Assembly: GCF_021325795.1 (NCBI RefSeq) | Contig: NZ_JAHPZX010000003.1 | Span: 806,001 to 870,000 of the forward strand | Reading direction: 5' to 3' | Length of the DNA stretch: 64,000 nucleotides | Origin: Bordetella sp. LUAb4 | GTDB taxonomy: Bacteria; Pseudomonadota; Gammaproteobacteria; Burkholderiales; Burkholderiaceae_B | Shown: in pieces, positions 43,912 through 53,119 of the stretch | Layout of the letters: the number at the start of each line of letters is the position of its first letter | Numbering within the stretch: the stretch's first letter is position 1 | Translations under genes and position numbers: made by a program | The notes under the pieces: model-generated | What the model was told of the DNA's origin: nothing | Databases searched by the model: none | The model's input: only the letters and a program-made list of their open reading frames with translations

Positions 43912-44946
43912 GTGACCAAGGGTTCCAGACGTATCGCCTTGTCCCGCGCGCGGCTTTCATTCGCCTGCGTGCTGTTGGGTATCCCCCTGGGTAGCTTCCT
44001 GGTGGGCTTCGCGGGGGCCGCGCCCGCCGCGGCAGCCTATCCCGACCATCCCATCAAGCTCATCGTTCCCTTCGCTGCCGGGAGCGCCGCCGACACCTTG
44101 TCGCGCGCGGTGGCGTCGGCGCTGGCCGAACAACTGGGCCAGCCCCTGGTGGTGGACAACAAGGGCGGGGCGGGCGGCACTATAGGCACGACGGACATCG
44201 CCCGTGCGAAGCCGGACGGCTACACCCTGGGCATTGCCGCGCAGGGCACCTTCGTCAACAATCAGGTGCTGTATAGCGCGCCCGGCTACGACTCCATCAA
44301 GGACTTCAGCTTCATCAGCGAGATCGCCGATGTGCAGAACCTTCTGGTCGTGTCCGAGAAGTCGCCTTATCAGACGGCCTCCGCGCTGCTGGACGCCATC
44401 AAGGCCAAGCCGCCGGAGACCTTCCGCTATTCCTCCAGCGGCGTGGGTACCAGCCACCATATCGCCGGCGCCACGGTCGCGAAGTATCTGCACAAGCCGC
44501 TCATGCACGTGCCCTACACGGGCGCACCGCAGGGCCTGAGCGCCATCATCAGCGGCGATGTGGATATGGGCCTCTACAACCTGCCCGCCGCCATCGGCCT
44601 GGTGAAGGGGGGCAAGCTGCGTCCGCTGGCCGTGACGGGTCCCAAGCGCTCGACGCTGCTGCCGGATGTGCCCACCTTGGACGAGAGCGGCCTCAAGGGC
44701 TACTCGGTCACCCTCTGGTGGGGTCTGGTAGGCCCGGCCGGGCTGCCGTCCGACGTTTCCGCACGTCTGTATGGCGCGTTGAACACGGTCATGAGCAATC
44801 CGGCCTTGCGCGACAAGCTGATCAGCCAGGGCTTCACCCTGCCCGATACCCCCATCCCCAAACCCGCGGCCTTCCAGGACCTGGTGCGCCAGGACCTCGC
44901 GACATGGGTGCCGGTTCTCAAGGAACTGGGCACGGCCGCGCAGTGA
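43912..44946 (+). CDS. Bug/TctC-family periplasmic substrate-binding protein
   Basis: A 344-residue exported binding protein starting at GTG 43912, with AAGGAGA just upstream. The signal runs to about residue 42 (AAPAAAAYPDHP). Family marks: YPDHPIKLIVPFAAGSAAD and LVVDNKGGAGGTIG. First gene of an operon that continues with an MmgE/PrpD protein, a second Bug protein and a beta-hydroxyacid dehydrogenase. Two Bug proteins in one operon suggest two related ligands or high- and low-affinity capture. Confidence 0.9.
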   Translation: MTKGSRRIALSRARLSFACVLLGIPLGSFLVGFAGAAPAAAAYPDHPIKLIVPFAAGSAADTLSRAVASALAEQLGQPLVVDNKGGAGGTIGTTDIARAKPDGYTLGIAAQGTFVNNQVLYSAPGYDSIKDFSFISEIADVQNLLVVSEKSPYQTASALLDAIKAKPPETFRYSSSGVGTSHHIAGATVAKYLHKPLMHVPYTGAPQGLSAIISGDVDMGLYNLPAAIGLVKGGKLRPLAVTGPKRSTLLPDVPTLDESGLKGYSVTLWWGLVGPAGLPSDVSARLYGALNTVMSNPALRDKLISQGFTLPDTPIPKPAAFQDLVRQDLATWVPVLKELGTAAQ

Positions 44947-45036
44947 TGCAGCCGGGGGTTGCAGCCGGGGTTGCAGCCGAAATTTCGCTGTGATGCCGCG
45001 GTGCTCCTTACTCAAACCTGCCGAAGGAAACCTATT

Positions 45037-46470
45037 GTGCAATTCCCATCATTGACGCCGCCCTTGGCGCGTCAACTGGCCGAACTCGTCCTGTCCACGC
45101 GCCATGGCGACCTGCCGGCGCTGTCTCTCGAGCACGCCAAAATGAGCTTGGCCAGCACGCTCGCCAGCGCTGCCGTCGGTTACGGTATTGAATCGGCCCG
45201 CATCGTGCGCGAGCTGGAAGCGGCCGATGGCGGTACGCCGGCGGCGGCCCTGTGGTTCGATGGCCGCCGCCTGCCGCTGGCCAGCGCCGCACGGGTCAAC
45301 GCGGTAGCCAGCGACGCGGCCGCGTCGGACGACAGCGACATGCGCAGCATCGCGCACATCGGCACCATCATCTCCAGCGTGGCGCTGGCCGTCGGCGAAC
45401 GCCAGGGCGCCAGCGGGCGCGATGTGCTGGCGGCCATGGTGCTGGGCTACGAGGTGGCCGGTCGCATCGACGAATCGCTGACGCCGGTACGGATGCAGCG
45501 CGGCTTCCATGGTTCTTACTCCACGGTGTTTGGCGCCTGTGTCGTCGCCGGTGTGCTGCTGCGGCTGGACGCGCGCCAACTGGCCCATGCGATTGCGTTG
45601 TCGGCGACGTCGATTGGCGGCATGGCGATCGCGGCCGACACGAGTTGCGCCCGCGAATATCACGCCGGTCTGGCCGCAAGCACGGGCATCCGTGCCGCGC
45701 TGGCGGCGCAACACGGTTTCGAGGGCGAACTGGGCGTGCTGGAGCAGCCGCGCGGCTTTCTCGATGCCTTGGGCGGCCAGGCGCGCGAAGATATCGTGCG
45801 CGACTGGGGCGCGTCCTGGGACATCGTCACCGACATGGCTATCAAGCTGATGCCGGGCGCGCATCCTTTCCATGCCACCGCCGAGGCGGCCGCCAATGCC
45901 GCCCGCGCCGCGGGTTCCGGTGCGGTGGAAGGCGCGGGAGACGGCGCGCGCGCGGACAACCCCGCCCGGGTCAAGCCTGGCGACATCGCCCGCATCGTCG
46001 TGTCGGCGGCGGTGCAGTGGACCAATTTCAAGGGTGACCCGCATCCGCGCAACCTGGTCGATGCCGCCCACAGCCTGCATTACTTCGTCGCCGCGGCCAT
46101 CGTCGATGATGGCTTCTCCTGGCAGCACATGGACGAGGCCAAGATGGCTGATCCGGTGATTGCCGCATTGCAGGACAAGGTCGAGTTCGATCCCGCCCCG
46201 CCTCCCTTGCCGGACCGCTTTCCCCACCGGCATGGCGGCACGGTCACCCTGCACATGAAGGATGGCGCCGTGCATCGCGGCACTTGCATCATGCCGCGTG
46301 GCTCCGGCGCGCGTGGCATCGAATGGCGCGACGTGCAAGACAAATTCCTGCATCTGTTCCCGCAGGCCGGGCTGGCGCCGGCCACGACCACGGCGTGCCT
46401 GGATGTCATCGCGCATCTGGAGCGTGCCGATTCCATGGGTTTGCTGGTACGCCTGCTAAGCGGGCGTTGA
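45037..46470 (+). CDS. MmgE/PrpD family protein
   Basis: A 477-residue all-helical-plus-alpha/beta protein of the MmgE/PrpD family (2-methylcitrate dehydratase, cis-aconitate decarboxylase and others). Recognisable stretches are AALWFDGRRLPLASAARVNA, MVLGYEVAGRIDESL and AIKLMPGAHPFHATAEAAAN. I set the start at GTG 45037 with AAGGA nine bases upstream; the frame is open further upstream, but that part reads as non-coding. It likely dehydrates or isomerises a hydroxy-tricarboxylate-like acid. It is a paralogue of the gene at 58383-59762. Confidence 0.85.
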   Translation: MQFPSLTPPLARQLAELVLSTRHGDLPALSLEHAKMSLASTLASAAVGYGIESARIVRELEAADGGTPAAALWFDGRRLPLASAARVNAVASDAAASDDSDMRSIAHIGTIISSVALAVGERQGASGRDVLAAMVLGYEVAGRIDESLTPVRMQRGFHGSYSTVFGACVVAGVLLRLDARQLAHAIALSATSIGGMAIAADTSCAREYHAGLAASTGIRAALAAQHGFEGELGVLEQPRGFLDALGGQAREDIVRDWGASWDIVTDMAIKLMPGAHPFHATAEAAANAARAAGSGAVEGAGDGARADNPARVKPGDIARIVVSAAVQWTNFKGDPHPRNLVDAAHSLHYFVAAAIVDDGFSWQHMDEAKMADPVIAALQDKVEFDPAPPPLPDRFPHRHGGTVTLHMKDGAVHRGTCIMPRGSGARGIEWRDVQDKFLHLFPQAGLAPATTTACLDVIAHLERADSMGLLVRLLSGR

Positions 46471-46482
46471 CCCGTTTTTTTT
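46458..46482 (+). terminator. terminator-like hairpin after the PrpD gene
   Basis: AAGCGGG at 46458-46464 and CCCGTTT at 46471-46477 form a 7-bp stem (one G-T pair) with a 6-base loop containing the PrpD stop, followed by more T (eight consecutive T at 46475-46482). It may attenuate transcription before the next Bug gene rather than end it fully. Confidence 0.45.
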
Positions 46483-46537
46483 ATCCGGACCCGAATGACA
46501 AGGCCGCAAAGGCTACCCCCCGAGGAGAGGAGACAAA

Positions 46538-47539
46538 ATGAAACGACGCATCGCATCCGCATTTGCCGGCATCGCCATGAGCATGGGGCTGAGCTTGGCC
46601 CCAGGTCTGATCAACACCGCGGCCGCCGCCGACAGCTTTCCGTCCAAACCCGTCACCATCATCGTCGGCGTGGCGCCCGGCGGCAGCCTGGACGCGTTGG
46701 CCCGGCTGGTGGCCACCGAACTGGGCAAGGTCACCAACAACACCTTCGTGGTGGAGAACGTCACCGGCGCCGGCGGCCTGTTGGGCTTCCAGCGGCTGGC
46801 GCGGTCGGCGCCGGATGGCTATACGCTGATGTTCAGCAACCAGTCCATGGTGCTAATTCCCTTGCTCTATCCCAAGGCCGGCCTGGACATCGTGAAGGAC
46901 ACGACGGCGATAGGCACGGTGGCCAATGTGCCCATGGTGCTCAGCGTGAGCAACCAGAGCGGCATCAAGGATCTACCCTCCATGCTGAAGGGCATGCGCA
47001 GCGGTGAACTGAAGCTGTACTTCGGTTCGGGCGGCCCCGGCACCACCGCTCACCTGGCCGAGGCGCTGTTCCTGCAGATGGCCGACGTGAAAGCCGAGCT
47101 GATCCAGTACCGTGGCTCAGGTCCGGCGATCACCGACTTGATCGGCGGCACCATCCAGGCGGTGCTCGATCAGACGGTGACCATGCTGCCCCTGCACAAC
47201 GGCAAGCAGATCAAGGCCATCGCCGTGGCGTCCAAGACGCGCCTGCCGCAGATGCCGGATGTGCCCACCTTCGCCGAGGGCGGCGTGCCGCAGTTCGACC
47301 TGCAGATATGGAATGGCCTGGTCGGGCCCAAAGGCATGCCCAAGGATGTCGTGGACAAGCTGGCCGAGGCGGTATCCAAGGCGGTGCAGACGCCTGAGTT
47401 CCGCGCGCGTATCGATACGCTGGCCGCGCGCATTCCGTCGGCGGAGGAACGCAGCCCGGCGAATTTCACGAGTACGCTGCAACGCGACCAGATGCAATTC
47501 GCCGAGCTGGCCAAGAAGATCGGTCTGGAAGCACGTTGA
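46538..47539 (+). CDS. Bug/TctC-family periplasmic substrate-binding protein
   Basis: A 333-residue exported binding protein with a strong Shine-Dalgarno (GAGGAGAGGAGA) before ATG 46538. The signal ends near AAAADSFPSKPV. Mature segments PVTIIVGVAPGGSLDALAR and VVENVTGAGGLLG are family-typical. It is the second Bug gene of the operon, followed 43 bp later by a beta-hydroxyacid dehydrogenase. Confidence 0.9.
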   Translation: MKRRIASAFAGIAMSMGLSLAPGLINTAAAADSFPSKPVTIIVGVAPGGSLDALARLVATELGKVTNNTFVVENVTGAGGLLGFQRLARSAPDGYTLMFSNQSMVLIPLLYPKAGLDIVKDTTAIGTVANVPMVLSVSNQSGIKDLPSMLKGMRSGELKLYFGSGGPGTTAHLAEALFLQMADVKAELIQYRGSGPAITDLIGGTIQAVLDQTVTMLPLHNGKQIKAIAVASKTRLPQMPDVPTFAEGGVPQFDLQIWNGLVGPKGMPKDVVDKLAEAVSKAVQTPEFRARIDTLAARIPSAEERSPANFTSTLQRDQMQFAELAKKIGLEAR

Positions 47540-47582
47540 ACCCTGCCGCGCCCCGCGCGGCTTTTCCCGAGTGAGGATGGAA

Positions 47583-48482
47583 ATGAGCGACACGATTTAC
47601 GGATTCATTGGACTGGGCAATATGGGCGGCCCCATGGCGGGGCGCCTGCTCGACGCCGGCTGCGTACTGCATGTGACCGACAGCAATCCGGCGGTGGTGC
47701 GGAAGCTGGTGGCGCGCGGTGCCGTGGCCCACGATAGCGCCAAGGCGGTAGGCGACGCCGCCGATGTGGTGTTCCTGAGCCTGCCCGATGGCAAAGTGGT
47801 GGAGAAGGTGCTGAGCGGTGACAGCGGCCTGGCGCGAGCGGGCCGGGCCAAGTGCGTGGTGGACTTGTCGACCATCGGGCCGGCCGCGGCACGGCGTGGC
47901 TTCGAGATCCTGGCGGCGCAGGGCATCGAGTACGTCGATGCCCCCATCAGCGGCGGCGTCGGCGGTGCCGAGCGCGGCACGCTGGCGATCATGGCGGCCT
48001 GCCCCCTGGCTCGCTATGAGGCGCTGACGCCCGTGCTGGGCAATTTCGGCAAGCCCTTCCATCTGGGGACCGAAGCGGGCCAGGCCCAGGTGATGAAGCT
48101 GGCGAACAATCTGCTGTCCGCCACCGCCGTGGCCATTACCGCGGAGGCCATGGCGCTGGGTGTGAAGGCCGGACTCGATCCCAGCGTGATGATCGACGTC
48201 ATCAACGCCGGCTCGGGACGCAACTCCGCCACCGTGGACAAATTCCCCAAGGCCGTGCTGACCGGCACGTTCAACGTGGGCTTCGCGGCGCGGCTGGCGC
48301 ACAAGGACGTGCGCCTGTGCCTGGAAGAGGCCGAACTGCGCGGCGTGCCCATGGTGGTGGGCTCGTCGGTGCGCGAGATGCTGGTGATGACCACCGCCAT
48401 TTGCGGCCAGGAGGCGGACTACTCCGACGTGGCCCGCGTGGTGGAGGACTGGGCCGGCGTCAAAGTGCGCGCCAAGCACTGA
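47583..48482 (+). CDS. NAD(P)-dependent beta-hydroxyacid dehydrogenase (3-HIBADH family)
   Basis: A 299-residue dehydrogenase. FIGLGNMGGPMAGRLL near residues 7-22 is the Rossmann GxGxxG-type start. DAPISGGVGGAERGTLAIM is the family substrate-binding signature, and the catalytic Lys lies in AQVMKLANNLLSA. Members oxidise 3-hydroxyisobutyrate, tartronate semialdehyde and similar acids. ATG 47583 has GAGGA six bases upstream; ATG 47577 is an alternative. One of three paralogues in this window (others at 55578 and 61566). Confidence 0.88.
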   Translation: MSDTIYGFIGLGNMGGPMAGRLLDAGCVLHVTDSNPAVVRKLVARGAVAHDSAKAVGDAADVVFLSLPDGKVVEKVLSGDSGLARAGRAKCVVDLSTIGPAAARRGFEILAAQGIEYVDAPISGGVGGAERGTLAIMAACPLARYEALTPVLGNFGKPFHLGTEAGQAQVMKLANNLLSATAVAITAEAMALGVKAGLDPSVMIDVINAGSGRNSATVDKFPKAVLTGTFNVGFAARLAHKDVRLCLEEAELRGVPMVVGSSVREMLVMTTAICGQEADYSDVARVVEDWAGVKVRAKH

Positions 48483-48498
48483 GCGGAGCCGGCCGGTG

Positions 48499-49320
48499 TC
48501 ATGCGGAGGGTGCGACGTCCAGGCGCACCACCTTGCCTTCGAGTTCCGCGCTGGGGGCAGGGTAGCGCTGCATCACCAGGGGATCGTGGCCCGGCACGAT
48601 GTGGGCTTCGGAGTCGGCCATGGCCCGCACGATGGCATAGCCTTCCATCATGTCGGCGACGTTGTGCACCAGCGGGAAGGGGGCGTTGCGGCCGATGTTG
48701 CCGTACAGATGCGAGGCGTCGGACGCCAGCACCACCCAGCCGCGCTGCGTGTACACCCGCACGACCTGCAGGCCCGCGCTATGGCCGCCCACCAAGTGCA
48801 CCGACAGGCCGGGCGCCAGCTCGGCGCTGCCACGGTGGAATTTCACGCGTTCGGCGTACACCTTGCGGACGAAGGTGACGACGTCCTCGATGTCGTAGGG
48901 ATGACGCATGACGCCGTGGCACATGCAACGGCCCGTCGCATAGGAGACCTCGGCGTCTTGAATATGCAGGGTGGCCGCGGGGAAGTCGCCCAGCGTGCCG
49001 GCATGGTCATAGTGCAGGTGGGTGATGATGACATCGCGAATCGCGGCGGCGTCGATGCCCAGCAGTGCCAGTCCCTGGGCCGGCCGCAGCAGCAACTGGC
49101 GGCCGCGCTGGGTGGCGGCTTCTTCGCCGAAGCCGGTATCAACCAGATAGACCTCGGTGCCGCGGCGCAGCACCCACACGAAGTAGTCGAGGTCGGAGTC
49201 GGCGTCATGGAAATCGACGCTACCCAGGTAGTTGTCCGAAGCGCGCCGATTGGCGTGATGGGCGTAGCGGATGGCATAGACCTCGAACGGTTCGAGGGGG
49301 CGCGGGGGCATGTGGCTCAC
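48499..49320 (-). CDS. metallo-beta-lactamase-fold hydrolase (AHL-lactonase-like)
   Basis: A 273-residue MBL-fold enzyme with the zinc motif HLHYDH at 101-106 and further His in GGHSAG and VPGHDPLVM. The N-terminal extension VYAIRYAHHANRRASDNYLG and the overall layout resemble N-acyl-homoserine-lactonase (AiiA-like) proteins, but many relatives hydrolyse other lactones or thioesters. Start GTG 49320 has GGAG six bases upstream. It is divergent from the SDR-Liv operon and could open a lactone intermediate of that pathway, or act on quorum signals. Confidence 0.8.
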   Translation of the reverse strand: MSHMPPRPLEPFEVYAIRYAHHANRRASDNYLGSVDFHDADSDLDYFVWVLRRGTEVYLVDTGFGEEAATQRGRQLLLRPAQGLALLGIDAAAIRDVIITHLHYDHAGTLGDFPAATLHIQDAEVSYATGRCMCHGVMRHPYDIEDVVTFVRKVYAERVKFHRGSAELAPGLSVHLVGGHSAGLQVVRVYTQRGWVVLASDASHLYGNIGRNAPFPLVHNVADMMEGYAIVRAMADSEAHIVPGHDPLVMQRYPAPSAELEGKVVRLDVAPSA

Positions 49321-49440
49321 GGTTGTCTCCGGTTGATGTGGCTGTTCGCCCGCAGGCGGCGCCACGGCTTATCTGCTCGGGTCGGTCAACGGCAGGGTCA
49401 GGGTAAGTCCTAGATTGAATGCGCGGCCAGGACTCACAAT

Positions 49441-49500
49441 TCATTTGCCATTCAATCATACAATCAGTCTATAGTACAAGAATACAAATTATCAGAAACG
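49441..49500. promoter_or_regulatory. AT-rich divergent promoter with ATACAAT motifs
   Basis: ATACAAT occurs at 49458-49464 and ATACAAA at 49482-49488 in an AT-rich patch of the 225-bp region between the MBL-hydrolase and SDR genes. The same heptamer forms exact palindromes at 61440-61456, so both may be bound by the FCD-GntR regulator encoded at 60152. Confidence 0.4.
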
Positions 49501-49545
49501 CCAGGGTGTCTTCAATGCCTGGCGTAGCGGAGCCAAGGAGACGGT

Positions 49546-50289
49546 ATGGGAGTGCTGGACGGAAAAGTCGCGATCATCACCGGCGGCGCGGGTGGCATCG
49601 GCCTGGACATCGCGCGGGCGTATCTGCGCGAGGGCGCCAAGGTAGGGCTGCTGGATATCGATGCGGCCCGGCTGGAGGAAGCCGCGCGCGAGTTGCCCGG
49701 CGCCCAGACGCTGACCTGCGACGTGTCGGATCGTGCGCGGTTGCGGCAGGTCATCGACGGCTACGCGCAACAGGCGGGCGGCCTGGACATCCTGGTGAAC
49801 AACGCGGCGTATTTCTACTACGCGCCGCTGGTGGATATGCCTGAAGACAAGGTCGACAGGATGATAGACGTCGGCTTCAAGGGCGCCTTATGGTCCTTGC
49901 AGGCCGCCACGCCCCATCTGATCGCACGCGGTGGCGGCGCGGTCATCAACCTGTCTTCGGTGGCGGTGTCGGTGTCGATCAAGAATGCGGCGGTGTACAG
50001 CGCCATCAAGGGCGCGCTGGATACCCTGACCCGGCAACAGGCGGCGGAGCTGGGCGCGCACGGTATCCGTGTCAACGCGCTGGCCCCGGGACCGGTGGTC
50101 ACGCCGGGCGCCAGTTCGGTGATTTCCAAGGAAGGTTGGGATATGCGCCGTCAACGCACGCCTTTGAATCGCTTGTCGTCGGGCGGCGATATCGCCGAAG
50201 TGGCGGTGTTCCTCGCGTCGCCGGCCAGTGCGATGGTGGCTGGCGTCACGCTCAAGGTGGACGGCGCCATGACCGTCGTGGGCTACTGA
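49546..50289 (+). CDS. short-chain dehydrogenase/reductase
   Basis: A 247-residue classical SDR. AIITGGAGGIGLDIARAYL gives the TGxxxGIG cofactor motif, NNAAYFYYAP the NNA motif, and YSAIKGALDTLTRQQA the catalytic Y-x3-K. C-terminal MVAGVTLKVDGAMTVVGY is standard. It heads the operon with the Liv-type importer and probably interconverts an alcohol and ketone on the imported acid. AAGGAGA precedes ATG 49546. Confidence 0.9.
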   Translation: MGVLDGKVAIITGGAGGIGLDIARAYLREGAKVGLLDIDAARLEEAARELPGAQTLTCDVSDRARLRQVIDGYAQQAGGLDILVNNAAYFYYAPLVDMPEDKVDRMIDVGFKGALWSLQAATPHLIARGGGAVINLSSVAVSVSIKNAAVYSAIKGALDTLTRQQAAELGAHGIRVNALAPGPVVTPGASSVISKEGWDMRRQRTPLNRLSSGGDIAEVAVFLASPASAMVAGVTLKVDGAMTVVGY

Positions 50290-50360
50290 CAAAGCCGCGC
50301 GGCGCGGACGCGTCGTTGCGCCATGCCGGCGCGAACAGCACAGACCTGTGACGAGGGAAG

Positions 50361-51341
50361 ATGCTTGCCACGATGGAAATGACCGGACTGCAAATCCAGC
50401 TCGAAGCGTTCTTGCAAGCGCTAACCGCCGGTGTGCTGGTGGGCGGCCTGTATGGCTTGATGTGTGTTGGGCTGGCGATGATCTTCGGCATCATGCGCGT
50501 CATCAATTTCGCCCAGGGCGACTTCATGATGCTGGGCATGTATGTCACGTACTACTTCTTCATCCTGCTGGGCGCGCACTGGCTGGCGGGCGGCGTCCTG
50601 GCCCCTTATGTATCGGTGCTGCTGGCCGTGCCGGTGATGTACGCGGTGGGCTATCTGGCGCATCGTTTCCTGATCTCGCGCGTCACGGGCCGCCGTGGCG
50701 CCGCGCTCGATGGTGACGGCCACTATGCGCAACTGGTACTGACGCTGGGCATTGCCCTGATCCTGCAGAACGGCGGCATGATGGTGTTCGGTCCGCAACT
50801 GGTGTCGCTACGCACGCCCTTGTCGAGCAGCGCCTGGGAGATCGGTCCGCTGTGGGGCGATTACGTCAGCGTCTTCGCCAATAAGGGCCGCGCCGTGGCG
50901 GCGTTGATCTCCGTGGCGGCCATCGTGCTGCTGGGCGCGCTGATCACGCGCAGCCGGTTGGGCAAGGCCCTGCGGGCATCGGCCGACAATCCGGTCGCCG
51001 CTTCCTATATGGGCATCGACGTCAATCGTTCCTACCGCATCGCCTTTGCCCTGGGTACGGCAGTGACGGCGTTGGCCGGTGGCTTGTTGGCGACCAATTT
51101 TCCTTTCCACCCCTTCGTCGGCCTGGAGTACGTGATCATCATGTATGCCGGCGTGGTGCTGGGCGGCATAGGCAGCATCCTGGGCGCGTTCTGGGGCGGC
51201 ATGGTGATCGGCCTGGTGCAGCAGCTGTCGGCGCTGGTATTGCCCATGCAATTGCAGAACGCGGCCATCTTCGTGTTCTTTCTGTTGATCGTGATGTTGC
51301 GACCGCAAGGGCTGTTCGGCCGCGTTTCGGAGCGAACCTGA
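50361..51341 (+). CDS. livH: branched-chain amino acid-type ABC permease (LivH)
   Basis: A 326-residue inner-membrane permease of the LivH type, with about eight TM helices and the family stretches YGLMCVGLAMIFGIMRVINFAQG and YVIIMYAGVVLGGIGSILGA. ATG 50361 lies right after GAGGGA; ATGs at 50373 and 50379 are alternatives. The next permease overlaps it by one base. In this context the substrate is more likely an aromatic or aliphatic acid than leucine. Confidence 0.85.
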   Translation: MLATMEMTGLQIQLEAFLQALTAGVLVGGLYGLMCVGLAMIFGIMRVINFAQGDFMMLGMYVTYYFFILLGAHWLAGGVLAPYVSVLLAVPVMYAVGYLAHRFLISRVTGRRGAALDGDGHYAQLVLTLGIALILQNGGMMVFGPQLVSLRTPLSSSAWEIGPLWGDYVSVFANKGRAVAALISVAAIVLLGALITRSRLGKALRASADNPVAASYMGIDVNRSYRIAFALGTAVTALAGGLLATNFPFHPFVGLEYVIIMYAGVVLGGIGSILGAFWGGMVIGLVQQLSALVLPMQLQNAAIFVFFLLIVMLRPQGLFGRVSERT

Positions 51342-53119
51342 TGAAGCGACTGTCGACTTCCGTGACGATGCTGCTGGTGGCCGCGCTGTACCTGGGCGCC
51401 GCGCTGCTGGTGAACAATGCCTATCATCAACTGATCTTCACGCTGGTGCTGGTGTGGGCCTGCTTCGGCCTGTCCTGGAACATGCTGAGCGGCTACACGG
51501 GCCTGGTTTCCTTCGGCCATGCCGCGTTCTTCGGCCTGGGCGCTTATTCGGCGGTGCTGGGGCAGGTCTACCTGGGCCTGTCGCCGTGGGTGATGTTGCC
51601 GCTGGCCGGCGTGATCGGCGCCGTGGCCGGGGTGCTGGTGGGCCTGCCTACGTTCAGGCTGCGCGGGCACTACTTCGCGCTGGCGATGCTGGCCTATCCA
51701 CTGGCCTTGCTCTATGTGTTCGAGTGGCTGGGGCTGCAGGAAATGACTTTCCCGATGCAGCGCGAGAATCCCGGGCTGTACATGCAGTTCGCTGACCGGC
51801 ATTACTACACCGTGATCGGCCTGGTGATGCTGTTGGTGTTCGTGCAGATCACTTTGTATGTGGAGCGTACCCGCTTCGGCATGGCGCTCATTGCCATCAA
51901 GCAGAATGAAGCGGCCGCCGAGGCCGCCGGCATCGACACGCTGCGCTGGAAGCTGCGCGCCATCGCGTTGAGCGGCGCCATCGCGGGGGCCACGGGGGCT
52001 TTCTATGCGGTCGTGCTGCTGGTGGTGACGCCGGTGTCGGTGTTTGGCATGCTGGTATCGGCACAGGCACTGACGGTGTCGATGTTCGGCGGTGTCGGAT
52101 CGGTCTGGGGACCCATCATCGGCGCGGCCATCCTGGTGCCGCTGGGCGAGATCCTGCATGCGGAGCTGGGCGCCACCTACCCGGGCATCCAGGGGGTGAT
52201 CCTGGGTGTGGCCATCATCGCGGTGATCCTGATGGCGCCCGAGGGCGTGTTCTGGAAATTGCGGGATGGCTGGCAACGGCGCAAGGCGACGGCAGCCGCA
52301 TCGCTCGGTTCCGCTGCCCCGAACTCGCCGACCCCGCCAACCCCGTTGCTTCGGCCCATCCCCACCGCGTCCTCCGCTGCCACCGACATCATCCTGGACG
52401 TGCAGTCGGTATCGCGCAGCTTCGGTGGACTCAAGGCCGTGCAGAACGTCAGCTTCTCGGTGCGGCGTGGCATGATCCTGGGCATCATCGGCCCCAATGG
52501 CGCGGGCAAGACCACGCTGTTCAATCTGCTCAACGGCTTTCTGCGGCCGGACACGGGCAAGGTGATCGTCAACGGCGTCGACATGGCCGGACGCAAGCCG
52601 CACGTGCTGTGTGCCGCGGGCGTGGGACGTACCTTCCAGGTGATGCGGCCTTTCATGCGCTTGACGGTGGCGCAGAACGTCAAGATAGGCGCTTACGTAC
52701 GCGCTGGCGACGAGGCGCGCGCCGAAGCGCTGACGCAGCAGGCTATCGCGCGGGTTGGTCTTTCCGATTGCGCCAACAAGGTCGCCGCGCTGCTCACCAC
52801 CCGCGAACTGCGCCTGATGGAATTGGCGCGGGCGGTGGCCGGACAACCCGAACTGCTGCTGCTGGACGAAACCCTGGCCGGCCTGGGGCATGGCGAGGTC
52901 GACGATATCGTCAACGCCATCCGCGCGCTCTCCGCTGAAGGCATCACCGTGGTCATCATCGAGCACACCATGCAGACCATGGTGCGCCTGGTCGACGAGT
53001 TCCTGGTGCTGGACCACGGCCAAGTGCTCACTCGCGGCGATCCGCAGGCCATCACCCAGGATCCCCAAGTCGTGCAGGCGTATCTGGGCAAGAAGTGGAG
53101 CGCGCAACATGCTGCTTGA
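51341..53119 (+). CDS. LivM-LivG fusion (permease plus ATPase)
   Basis: A 592-residue chain. Residues about 1-310 are a LivM-type permease (WNMLSGYTGLVSFGHAAFFG, then VYLGLSPWV). A Pro/Ser/Ala-rich linker near 322-350 joins it to a LivG-type ATPase from about 352, with Walker A GPNGAGKTT near 384. The signature loop reads LTTRELRLMELA instead of the common LSYGEQR form. Walker B is LLLLDETLAGLG. The ATG overlaps the LivH stop by one base. Confidence 0.9.
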   Translation: MKRLSTSVTMLLVAALYLGAALLVNNAYHQLIFTLVLVWACFGLSWNMLSGYTGLVSFGHAAFFGLGAYSAVLGQVYLGLSPWVMLPLAGVIGAVAGVLVGLPTFRLRGHYFALAMLAYPLALLYVFEWLGLQEMTFPMQRENPGLYMQFADRHYYTVIGLVMLLVFVQITLYVERTRFGMALIAIKQNEAAAEAAGIDTLRWKLRAIALSGAIAGATGAFYAVVLLVVTPVSVFGMLVSAQALTVSMFGGVGSVWGPIIGAAILVPLGEILHAELGATYPGIQGVILGVAIIAVILMAPEGVFWKLRDGWQRRKATAAASLGSAAPNSPTPPTPLLRPIPTASSAATDIILDVQSVSRSFGGLKAVQNVSFSVRRGMILGIIGPNGAGKTTLFNLLNGFLRPDTGKVIVNGVDMAGRKPHVLCAAGVGRTFQVMRPFMRLTVAQNVKIGAYVRAGDEARAEALTQQAIARVGLSDCANKVAALLTTRELRLMELARAVAGQPELLLLDETLAGLGHGEVDDIVNAIRALSAEGITVVIIEHTMQTMVRLVDEFLVLDHGQVLTRGDPQAITQDPQVVQAYLGKKWSAQHAA

